From Kibdelosporangium aridum (lineage in GTDB: Bacteria; Actinomycetota; Actinomycetes; Mycobacteriales; Pseudonocardiaceae): DNA of 64,000 nucleotides. The notes under the pieces are model-generated. The model saw only the letters and a list, made by a program, of their open reading frames with translations. It made no database searches and was not told the DNA's origin. The position numbers and the translations under genes were made by a program. This document shows positions 1 to 6,941 of the stretch, piece by piece. The DNA lies in contig NZ_FWXV01000019.1 in assembly GCF_900176515.1 (NCBI RefSeq), positions 35,976-99,975 on the forward strand, written 5' to 3'. Position 1 is the first letter of the stretch; every line of letters starts with the position of its first letter.

Positions 1-72
1 GGAGCGGACATGAGCACGAAGTACAAGGAGACCGCCCGTGGCGGCCTCGCGCTGAACGTCATCGAATGCTGA
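1..72 (+). CDS. C-terminal end of an L-serine ammonia-lyase (serine dehydratase), partial
   Basis: Only the last 23 codons are inside the window, ending in TGA at 70-72. The translated tail contains STKYKETARGGLALNV and ends in a cysteine. A K-x-K-E-T-(A/S)-R-G-G-L-A motif followed by a C-terminal Cys is the characteristic end of single-chain iron-sulfur L-serine dehydratases (SdaA type), which convert serine to pyruvate and ammonia. The identification rests on this short tail alone, so it is probable rather than certain. The next gene starts 16 bases downstream on the same strand, which would allow co-transcription with the FadR-type regulator. Confidence 0.65.
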   Translation, partial: GADMSTKYKETARGGLALNVIEC

Positions 73-88
73 TGCCTACACTGCTGCC

Positions 89-817
89 GTGACCGATTCG
101 GACGTTTCGACCTTGGCCAGCGCCGACGAGGCGCTGTTTCGGCCTGTCCGGACGGGCAACGCGTTCGAGGAGACGGTGGAACGCCTGCTCCAGGCCATCC
201 GGCTGGGGGTCGCAGGCCCGGGTGAGCGGCTGCCCGCGGAACGCGACCTGGCGACCCGGCTGAACATCAGCCGGGTCACGCTTCGTGAGGCGATCCGCGC
301 GCTGCAGGAGGCCGGGTACGTCGAGTCAAGGCGCGGCCGGTACGGCGGCACGTTCGTCAACGAGACCTTGCCTGCGGCAAAACCCGCGGGCAGGCAGGTC
401 GCGCCGAACGAACTCGACGACGTCCTGACCATGCGCCGAGTGCTCGAAGTCGGCGCGGCCGAGGCGGCGGCATCCCGTCCGCTGACCGACTCCGACCGCA
501 CCTACCTGCGGGATCAGCTGACCGAGGCGCGGACCGAAGACCTCTCGGAGTACCGGCGCAAGGACTCACGGTTGCACCTGGCGATCGCCGAGGTCGCCGC
601 GTCGCCAACGTTGACATCGGCCGTGGCCGACGTCCGGGTCCGGCTGAACCAGCTGCTGGACGCGATCCCCTTGCTGCCGACGAACATCGACCACTCGCAC
701 ACCCAGCACGCGGCGATCGTCGAGTACATCCTCACCGGGGACGCGGTGGGCGCACGGGACGCGATGGCCGAACATCTCGAAGGCACCGCGTCCCTGCTGC
801 GCGGCTTCTTGTCCTAG
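89..817 (+). CDS. GntR-family transcriptional regulator, FadR/FCD subfamily
   Basis: This is a 242-residue regulator with a GTG start. An N-terminal winged helix (about residues 25-95) contains the GntR signature GERLPAERDLATRL, then LREAIRALQEAGYVESRRGR. The C-terminal all-helical FCD ligand domain (about 105-238) keeps the usual metal or ligand residues: Asp and His in RKDSRLHLAIAE, and later His residues in TQHAAIVEYI and MAEHLEG. FCD regulators normally repress catabolic or transport genes and release DNA on binding an organic acid. Its closeness to the serine dehydratase tail hints at amino-acid catabolism, but the ligand is unknown. The stop codon overlaps the convergent membrane gene by four bases. 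No clear Shine-Dalgarno precedes the GTG, so translation may be coupled or leaderless. Confidence 0.9.
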   Translation: MTDSDVSTLASADEALFRPVRTGNAFEETVERLLQAIRLGVAGPGERLPAERDLATRLNISRVTLREAIRALQEAGYVESRRGRYGGTFVNETLPAAKPAGRQVAPNELDDVLTMRRVLEVGAAEAAASRPLTDSDRTYLRDQLTEARTEDLSEYRRKDSRLHLAIAEVAASPTLTSAVADVRVRLNQLLDAIPLLPTNIDHSHTQHAAIVEYILTGDAVGARDAMAEHLEGTASLLRGFLS

Positions 818-2262
818 TAGCAGAGTTCACGGTTGGCCGCGACGATCGGCCGTGCGGTCGCGCGGCTGACGTTCCAGCTTTGCCACGAGCGGTCGTACAT
901 CCGGATGTTCGCCCCGGCCAGCGCGCACGCCCTATGTTGCAACGGCAGCTTGGCCAGCGCGGGCGCCGCGTCCGCGGAGAGCCTGGACAGGTATTCGACG
1001 TCGATCTTGCCGGTGGCGTCCAGCCGCTGGACGTTGTGCTCGGCGATCAGCTTCTCCGGGTTGAGCATCGCGAACGCCAGCAGTCCCGTCAGCGCCGAGC
1101 CGACGATCGCGCGTGGCAACCAGCGGGCCTCCAACCGGACACCGGCGACGATCACCATGACGTACACCAAGCCAAGCCAGAGCTCGAACGCCTCTACCGA
1201 CAGCCGCAGCACCGTGAAGCCGTAGGCCTGCTGGTACGTCCACATCCGGCTGAGCGCGGACGCGACAATCACCAGCACGAGCACGGACAAAGTGCCCAGC
1301 AGGCCACGCAACCAAGCGCGGTCTTTCGCTGTCCGTCGTGGCGCCCAACGAATCACGGCCGCCACGACGCCGAGCGTCAACACGGTCACGGCAAGCAGTT
1401 GCCAGAAACCACTGCGGGCGTAGGTGGCGAAGCTGACTTCCTCGGTGTCCAGGACATACTTGATCCCGCCGAACAACACGGTGAACTGGACCGCGGCGAA
1501 TCCGGCGAACAACATCACCAGAATGCCCACGGGCATCGCCCATTCCGTGACCGACAGCCGGGACGGTGGCCGGTCGTTGTCGGGCAGCTCTGGCGGCGCC
1601 GTGATCACCAGGCTGGCGCCGGCTGTGCCCACCGCGACCAGGACGAACATCAGCACCGAGCGGGCGACGAAGTCCGCGTCGATCGAGGGAACGACGTTCG
1701 CAAGGATTTTCGCGAACGCGGCGTCCGCACCGGCGAGCAGCGGCACGAAGACAAGCAGCAGAACCGCGCTGATCAGCACCGAGTTGGTGAGCCGGAGCGC
1801 CTTCCTGGTTGTCTTGCGGCGCAACGCACCCAGGCCTCGTGCCACCCACGGCAGCGCGAGCACGCTGCCGAGCGCGACCGACACCGAGCCCAGCAGCACA
1901 CCCCAGATCGACCGCCCACCCGCGACGGCGAGCGAGGCCGCGGCGACCGCGCCCAGCAGGCACATGGCGAACAGCCAGTCCGCGTCACGGAAGACGGTGA
2001 CGGCGACCAACGCCAGCGACAACGTGCCCCAGACGATCGTCCAAGGTTTCAGGCGGCCCATGACCCGCCAAGCCGCCCCGGCGCACACAATCGCCACGAC
2101 CAGATATCCGATGCCCGATGTGGTCTCGGGTAACGCGACCGCACCCGCGGCACCGGCGATGCCAATGGCCAGCAGGGTTCGTGGCGGTGCGGGTTCGGCG
2201 GGTTTCTCCCAGCGCATGATCGTGCTGTAGGTGGCGGGTGTAATTACTGAAGATGCATTCAT
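814..2262 (-). CDS. Polytopic membrane protein, DUF4153/DUF4173-like
   Basis: This is a protein of about 482 residues with roughly a dozen hydrophobic helices over its first 390 residues and a soluble C-terminal tail. The segment FATYARSGFWQLLAVTVL and the following helices match the conserved pattern of DUF4153/DUF4173 proteins, which are abundant in actinobacteria and have no established biochemical role. I chose the ATG at 2262 because GGAG lies 7 bases upstream of it. An in-frame ATG at 2274 would add four residues but has no ribosome-binding site. The gene lies 42 bases behind the sensor kinase on the same strand, so it is probably the last gene of the two-component operon and may be its target or accessory. 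Confidence 0.8.
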   Translation of the reverse strand: MNASSVITPATYSTIMRWEKPAEPAPPRTLLAIGIAGAAGAVALPETTSGIGYLVVAIVCAGAAWRVMGRLKPWTIVWGTLSLALVAVTVFRDADWLFAMCLLGAVAAASLAVAGGRSIWGVLLGSVSVALGSVLALPWVARGLGALRRKTTRKALRLTNSVLISAVLLLVFVPLLAGADAAFAKILANVVPSIDADFVARSVLMFVLVAVGTAGASLVITAPPELPDNDRPPSRLSVTEWAMPVGILVMLFAGFAAVQFTVLFGGIKYVLDTEEVSFATYARSGFWQLLAVTVLTLGVVAAVIRWAPRRTAKDRAWLRGLLGTLSVLVLVIVASALSRMWTYQQAYGFTVLRLSVEAFELWLGLVYVMVIVAGVRLEARWLPRAIVGSALTGLLAFAMLNPEKLIAEHNVQRLDATGKIDVEYLSRLSADAAPALAKLPLQHRACALAGANIRMYDRSWQSWNVSRATARPIVAANRELCY

Positions 2263-2304
2263 TAATTTCTCCATGGTGGAAGCTCGTGCGTGGTTGTGCG
2301 GGTT

Positions 2305-3282
2305 CTAGCCCGGAGAACCAGGCAGAACGAGGCGGATACCGGCCGGATCGACGACCGAGATCTCGCCGCCGTGCAGGTCGATCACCCAACGGGCGATGGC
2401 CAGGCCGAGACCCGTGCCACCGCCCGCTCTCTCCCCTCGGGTGAACCGTTCGAACACGCGCTCACGGTCGGCAGGCGCGATACCCGGGCCTTGATCACGG
2501 ACTTCGATCACCACGCCGCCGTCGCCGACCGGACGGGACACGATGACGATCTCGCCGCCCTGCGGGCCGTGCCGCATGGCGTTGTCCAGCAGGTTCCAGA
2601 TCACCTGGTGCAGCCGGGCGCGGTCGGCGAAAACCTTGCCCGGCCGGACATCCAGCACGAACCGAGCATCCCTTCCGGACACCTCGGCCTCGGCGACGAC
2701 TTCGTCGAGCATCGGGGACAGCTCGAAGTACTCACGGTGCAACGGCGTCACACCAGCGTCCACTCGGGACAGGTCGAGCAGTTCGGACACCAGGCGCCCC
2801 AAGCGTTCCGTCTGTGACAGCGCTGTCCGCATGGTCGCTGGATCCGGCTCGGCGACCCCGTCGACCACGTTCTCCAGCACCGCGCGCAAGGCGGAGATCG
2901 GTGTACGCAGCTCGTGCGACACGTTCGCGATCAGCTCGCGACGCTGCTGATCGGCCGCTTCCAGGTCGGCGGCCATCGTGTTGAACGCCTGCGCCAGCTC
3001 ACCGACCTCGTCGCGGGACGTGGCCCTGACTCGCTGCGAGTAGTCCCCACGAGCCATCACACGTGCTGCGGCCGTCATCTGGCGCAGCGGCCTTGTCATC
3101 CCGTGCGCCAGGATCTGCGAGGTCACGATGCCGACCCCGATGGCGATCAGTGAGGTCTGGGTCGGCAGCCAGCCGAGCCGGATCCGGAAGTACGCCAGCG
3201 CGGCGGCGCCCGCGCCCGCGACCAGCAGGCCGATCTTCATCTTGATCGACCGGATCGGGTCGAGTGGTCTTGGCAGGCTCAT
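2305..3282 (-). CDS. Membrane sensor histidine kinase (HAMP-HisKA-HATPase)
   Basis: This is a compact 325-residue kinase. Two N-terminal hydrophobic stretches (about 16-33 and 42-58) leave almost no extracellular sensor loop, so it probably senses within the membrane or through a partner. A HAMP linker (about 55-107) follows, then a HisKA dimerisation domain with phospho-acceptor His123 in ANVSHELRTPI. The ATPase domain has an N box (WNLLDNAMRHG), a G1 box (VRDQGPGIA) and a G2 box (GGGTGLGLAIARWV). Its ATG overlaps the stop of the response regulator gene as ATGA, so the two are translationally coupled. The missing sensor domain suggests that the adjacent DUF4153/4173 membrane protein could take part in sensing, which is inference. 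Confidence 0.95.
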   Translation of the reverse strand: MSLPRPLDPIRSIKMKIGLLVAGAGAAALAYFRIRLGWLPTQTSLIAIGVGIVTSQILAHGMTRPLRQMTAAARVMARGDYSQRVRATSRDEVGELAQAFNTMAADLEAADQQRRELIANVSHELRTPISALRAVLENVVDGVAEPDPATMRTALSQTERLGRLVSELLDLSRVDAGVTPLHREYFELSPMLDEVVAEAEVSGRDARFVLDVRPGKVFADRARLHQVIWNLLDNAMRHGPQGGEIVIVSRPVGDGGVVIEVRDQGPGIAPADRERVFERFTRGERAGGGTGLGLAIARWVIDLHGGEISVVDPAGIRLVLPGSPG

Positions 3283-3959
3283 TTGGGCACCTCAAGGGCG
3301 TAACCGACACCGTGCACAGTGCGGATGAGATCGGCGCCGAGCTTGCGACGCAGCGCCTTGATATGGCTGTCCACGGTCCGCGTGGCCGCCTGGTCGGTCC
3401 ATCCCCAGATCTCGCTGAGCAAACGCTCGCGCGGCACGACCGCGCGCGGCCTGCCTGCCAGGTGAGCCAGCAGTTCGAACTCCGTCGGCGTCAGGTGCGC
3501 GGGTTCCCCGGCCCGCTGCACCCGGCGCTCCACCGGGTCGATCTCCAGGTCACCGAGCACGATCGTCGAACCAGGACGCTGGTTGCGCTGCACCCGCCGC
3601 AGCAAGGCGTGCACGCGTGCGGCGAGCTCACGAATCGAGAACGGCTTGGTCATGTAGTCGTCGGCGCCGACGGCGAGACCGACCAGCAAGTCGGTCTCGT
3701 CGTCTCGTGCCGTCAACATCAGCACAGGCACAGGGCGGTGCGCCTGCACCTGACGGCACACCTCCAGGCCGTCGAAGCCCGGAAGCATCAGGTCGAGCAC
3801 GATCAAGTCCGGCACGACCTGCTCGGCCTTCGCCACGGCCGACGGCCCGTCGTGCGCCAGTTCGACCTCGAACCCCTCCGCGCGCAGCCGCGCGGCTATC
3901 GACTCGGCGATCGTCAGCTCGTCCTCGACGACCAGGATCCGCCGTTGGCCCTCCCGCAT
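3279..3959 (-). CDS. OmpR-family response regulator
   Basis: This 226-residue regulator has a receiver domain (about 8-120) with the acidic pair in VVEDE, phospho-acceptor Asp56 in IVLDLMLPG, the conserved Thr in LMLTARDDE and Lys in YMTKPFSIRE. A winged-helix DNA-binding domain (about 132-225) contains LTPTEFELLAHLAGRPRAVV and TVDSHIKALRRKLG. Reading continues far upstream in frame, but homology begins at the ATG at 3957-3959, with an AGGG-type ribosome-binding site just before it. It is the first gene of the minus-strand operon with the sensor kinase. The promoter must lie in the divergent gap of about 157 bases before the secreted protein gene. Confidence 0.95.
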   Translation of the reverse strand: MREGQRRILVVEDELTIAESIAARLRAEGFEVELAHDGPSAVAKAEQVVPDLIVLDLMLPGFDGLEVCRQVQAHRPVPVLMLTARDDETDLLVGLAVGADDYMTKPFSIRELAARVHALLRRVQRNQRPGSTIVLGDLEIDPVERRVQRAGEPAHLTPTEFELLAHLAGRPRAVVPRERLLSEIWGWTDQAATRTVDSHIKALRRKLGADLIRTVHGVGYALEVPK

Positions 3960-4116
3960 GAACCCGACCCTATGCGCGGCGTATGGAGGTGGGAGGGGAG
4001 ATGTGTGAAGGATTTGTGGATATGGGCGGCCTGTCGATTTGCTGTCGATTGGCCCAATTGGCCGGGTTCCGCGAAAGGATCGCCGCGTCATCAACATGCA
4101 AACGATAGGAGTGAGC

Positions 4117-5046
4117 ATGTCCCGAAGACTTGGTGTGCTGGCCGCGGTGCTGGTGGGAGCCGCCCTCGTCGCACCGGCGGCGGCCGCCGAGACTGACCGG
4201 TCTGGTCGGTTCCCGACCGAGTTCGCCCTGCCGAACGGGTTCATGCCCGAAGGCATCGCGATCGGCGACGCACCGACGGCGTACTTCGGCTCAAGACGTG
4301 ACGGTTCGCTCTTCCGCGTCGATCTACGGACCGGCAAGGGCGAGGTGTTCTCCCAGGGCCCCGGCACCCCGTCGGTCGGCCTCAAGATCGACTCGCGCAA
4401 GCGGGTGTTCGTCTCCGGCGGCGCCGGCGGCGACGCGCGTGTGGTGGACGCGCGTTCAGGTGCCGTGCTCAAGAGCTACAAGTTCGCGGACACCGACACG
4501 TTCGTCAACGACGTGATCGTGACCAGCCGGGCCGCCTACTACACCGACTCACGCAAGGCGGTGTTGTACAAGATCCCGTTCGGGCGGCACGGCAAGCTGC
4601 CCGAGACCTTCACGCCGATCCCGTTGTCCGGGGATTTCGTCCTGACTCCCGGCGTGAACAACGCCAACGGAATCGCTGAGACACCGGACGGCAAAGCCCT
4701 GCTCATCGTGCAGAGCAACACCGGGTTCTTGTTCCGGGTCGACCCGGCGACCGGCGTGGCCAAGCGGGTCGACCTCGGCGCGGAGGTGCTGACCAACGGC
4801 GACGGCCTGCTCGTCGAGCGCAACACGCTCTACGTCGTGCAGAACCGGCTGAACACCGTCGCCGTGTTCAAGCTCAACTGGCCGGGTACCACGGGCAAGC
4901 TGGTCACCAAGGTCACGGACCCGCGCTTTGACGTGCCGACCACGGTGGCGTCGTTCGGCAACCGTCTCTACTTGCCGAACGCACGATTCAACACGCCACC
5001 GGAGCCGACCACGCCGTACAACGCGGTCGCCATCCCGAAGCCCTAG
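4117..5046 (+). CDS. Secreted SMP-30/NHL-type beta-propeller-like protein
   Basis: This 309-residue protein begins with a signal peptide: MSRRLGVLAAVLVGAAL, then an A-x-A-A-A cleavage region near residue 25. The mature part has repeated short beta-strand blocks with NG/DG turns (for example NGIAETPDGKALLIVQSN and TNGDGLLVERNTLYVVQN) like SMP-30/gluconolactonase and NHL propellers. These actinobacterial proteins are often labelled superoxide dismutase in databases without support, and I see no metal-enzyme motif that would justify that name. The ATG at 4117 has AGGAG five bases upstream. An in-frame ATG at 4096 is less likely because it would precede the signal peptide. It ends four bases inside the convergent ilvD stop. 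The function is unknown, and an extracytoplasmic sugar-lactonase or binding role is only possible. Confidence 0.75.
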   Translation: MSRRLGVLAAVLVGAALVAPAAAAETDRSGRFPTEFALPNGFMPEGIAIGDAPTAYFGSRRDGSLFRVDLRTGKGEVFSQGPGTPSVGLKIDSRKRVFVSGGAGGDARVVDARSGAVLKSYKFADTDTFVNDVIVTSRAAYYTDSRKAVLYKIPFGRHGKLPETFTPIPLSGDFVLTPGVNNANGIAETPDGKALLIVQSNTGFLFRVDPATGVAKRVDLGAEVLTNGDGLLVERNTLYVVQNRLNTVAVFKLNWPGTTGKLVTKVTDPRFDVPTTVASFGNRLYLPNARFNTPPEPTTPYNAVAIPKP

Positions 5047-6707
5047 GAGCAGATAGCTCCCTGAGCTGCAGAGCCGACGAGACGGGCGTACTTGGCCAGA
5101 ACACCGGTCCGCCTCGTCGGCTCCGGCGCCGTCCAGCCCTCCTTGCGCCGCGCCAACTCTTCGTCGGAGATCTCCAGGTCCAGGGTCCTGGCCTGCATGT
5201 CGAGCACGATCCGGTCGCCGTCCTTGACGAACGCGATCGGCCCGCCGTACGCGGCCTCCGGCGCCACATGCCCGATGCACAGACCCGTTGTGCCACCTGA
5301 GAAACGACCATCGGTCAGCAGCAGGACGTCCTTGCCGAGGCCCGCGCCCTTGATCGCGCCGGTGACCGCCAGCATCTCGCGCATGCCCGGGCCGCCGCGC
5401 GGTCCTTCGTAACGGATCACCACGACGTCGCTGGGCTTCAACGTGGTCAGGGCGTCCATTGCGGCCTTCTCGCCGTCGAAAACCCTTGCGGTTCCTTCGA
5501 ACCGGGACGAGTCGAAGCCCGCGCTCTTCACCACGGCACCTTCCGGCGCCAGGCTGCCGTGCAGGATCGTCAGGCCGCCGGTGGGGTGGATCGGGTTGGC
5601 CAGCTTGCGGACAACGTCACCGTCAAGCTCCGGCGGCGCGAGCTCTTCGAGGTTCTCCCGCAGCGTCTTGCCGGTCACGGTGAGACAGTCGCCGTTCAGC
5701 ATTCCCGCGTCCAGCAAGGCTTTCATCACCACGGGCACGCCGCCGACCCGGTCGACCGCGGTCATCACGTGCCGCCCGAACGGTTTGACGTCCGCGAGGT
5801 GCGGGACGCGGTCACCGATCCTGGTGAAGTCGTCCAGCGTCAACTCGACTTCGGCCTCGTGCGCGATCGCCAGCAGGTGCAGCACGGCATTCGTGGAGCC
5901 ACCCAAGGCCATCACGATCGCGATCGCGTTCTCGAACGCCTCACGCGTCAGGATCTGGCGCGCGGTGATGCCTTTCGCGAGCATCCCGACAACGGCCTCG
6001 CCACTGGCGCGAGCGAACGTGTCGCGGCGCCGGTCGACCGACGGCGGGCTCGCCGAACCAGGCAGCGACATCCCCAGCGCCTCGGCCGCGCAGGCCATCG
6101 TGTTCGCGGTGTACATGCCACCACACGCGCCTTCACCAGGGCAGATCGCGCGTTCGATCTTGTCGACCTCCTCGCGCGTGATCAGGCCACGCGCGCACGC
6201 GCCGACGGCCTCGAACGCGTCGATGATCGTGACTTCCCGACCGTCCACAGTGCCCGGAAGAATCGACCCGGCATACAGGAAGACCGCGGCGACATCGAGA
6301 CGCGCGGCCGCCATCAGCATGCCTGGCAGGCTCTTGTCGCAGCCGGCGAGCAGGATCGCGCCGTCCAGCCGCTCGGCCTGCATCACCGTCTCCACCGAGT
6401 CCGCGATCACCTCACGGGACACCAGCGAGAAGTGCATGCCCTCGTGGCCCATGGAGATGCCGTCGGACACCGAGATCGTGCCGAACTCCATCGGGAACCC
6501 GCCCGCGGCGTGCACACCCTGCTTGCTCGCCTGGGCAAGACGCTGCAGGGAGAGGTTGCACGGCGTGATCTCGTTCCACGAGGACGCGACGCCGATCTGC
6601 GGTTTGGCGAAGTCCTCGTCGCCCATTCCGACCGCCCGGAGCATGCCCCGGGCCGCCGCCCGTTCCAACCCATCCGTGACATCGCGGCTACGCGGCTTGA
6701 GATCCAT
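5043..6707 (-). CDS. ilvD: Dihydroxy-acid dehydratase
   Basis: This 554-residue enzyme catalyses the third step of isoleucine and valine synthesis, dehydrating 2,3-dihydroxy-3-methyl acids to 2-keto acids. The three iron-sulfur ligand cysteines are visible as Cys50 (EITPCNL), Cys123 (AGCDKSLPG) and Cys195 (GEGACGGMYT). The family signature continues through GRFSGGTTGLCIGHVAPEA near residue 460. The length and full collinearity fit the IlvD/Edd family, and the branched-chain enzyme is favoured over phosphogluconate dehydratase by the N-terminal sequence. It is transcribed alone, convergent with the secreted propeller gene. The upstream 66 bases separate it from a divergent pair of tRNA genes. 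Confidence 0.97.
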   Translation of the reverse strand: MDLKPRSRDVTDGLERAAARGMLRAVGMGDEDFAKPQIGVASSWNEITPCNLSLQRLAQASKQGVHAAGGFPMEFGTISVSDGISMGHEGMHFSLVSREVIADSVETVMQAERLDGAILLAGCDKSLPGMLMAAARLDVAAVFLYAGSILPGTVDGREVTIIDAFEAVGACARGLITREEVDKIERAICPGEGACGGMYTANTMACAAEALGMSLPGSASPPSVDRRRDTFARASGEAVVGMLAKGITARQILTREAFENAIAIVMALGGSTNAVLHLLAIAHEAEVELTLDDFTRIGDRVPHLADVKPFGRHVMTAVDRVGGVPVVMKALLDAGMLNGDCLTVTGKTLRENLEELAPPELDGDVVRKLANPIHPTGGLTILHGSLAPEGAVVKSAGFDSSRFEGTARVFDGEKAAMDALTTLKPSDVVVIRYEGPRGGPGMREMLAVTGAIKGAGLGKDVLLLTDGRFSGGTTGLCIGHVAPEAAYGGPIAFVKDGDRIVLDMQARTLDLEISDEELARRKEGWTAPEPTRRTGVLAKYARLVGSAAQGAICS

Positions 6708-6772
6708 GCCGCGAGCCTAGTGCGGAAATGAACGGGCGGCCCGGCCGTGTGGCCGCTACGATCTCCGCTGTT

Positions 6773-6847
6773 CATGGAGTAGATCAGCGGTAGATCGCCT
6801 GGCTTCGGACCGGGAGGGCGCGGGTTCGACTCCCGCCTCCATGTCCA
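6773..6847 (+). tRNA. tRNA-like gene, anticodon TCG (Arg, CGA codons)
   Basis: The sequence folds completely as a cloverleaf. There is a 7-bp acceptor (catggag with ctccatg), a D arm with GATC/GATC stem and loop agcggta, and a 5-bp anticodon stem around loop cttcgga giving anticodon TCG. A variable loop agggc and a T arm gcggg/cccgc with loop ttcgact follow. The usual tertiary bases (T8, A14, GG in the D loop, TTC, A58) are present. The discriminator is T at 6844 and CCA is encoded at 6845-6847. A TACGAT hexamer at 6757-6762 is a plausible -10 box. TCG arginine tRNAs are not the usual actinobacterial arginine set. The body is almost identical to the next tRNA. Confidence 0.8.
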
Positions 6848-6919
6848 CCTGGTGTAGATCAGCGGTAGATCACCCGGCTTGTATCCGGGAGGGCGCGAGT
6901 TCGATTCTCGCCACCAGGT
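6848..6919 (+). tRNA. tRNA-like gene, anticodon TGT (Thr, ACA codons)
   Basis: It begins on the base after the encoded CCA of the preceding tRNA. The cloverleaf has acceptor cctggtg/caccagg, the same GATC D stem and agcggta loop, and anticodon loop cttgtat giving anticodon TGT. The variable loop is again agggc, with T arm gcgag/ctcgc and loop ttcgatt. The discriminator is T at 6919, and the next bases are CAA, so CCA is not encoded. Differences from the first tRNA are concentrated in the acceptor stem, the anticodon loop and compensatory T-stem pairs. That pattern suggests duplication followed by change of identity. The downstream protein gene starts 22 bases later, so a joint transcript is likely. 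Confidence 0.82.
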
Positions 6920-6941
6920 CAAGCCGTCATTTGGGGGAGTC

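Noticed and set aside
3960..4472. N-terminal extension of the OmpR regulator
   Set aside because: The extra 170 codons are antisense to the secreted propeller gene and lack homology; the ATG at 3959 fits the family start.
6879..6941. Upstream in-frame ATG extending the orphan 788-residue protein
   Set aside because: It lies inside the second tRNA; the ATG at 6942 has a strong ribosome-binding site.
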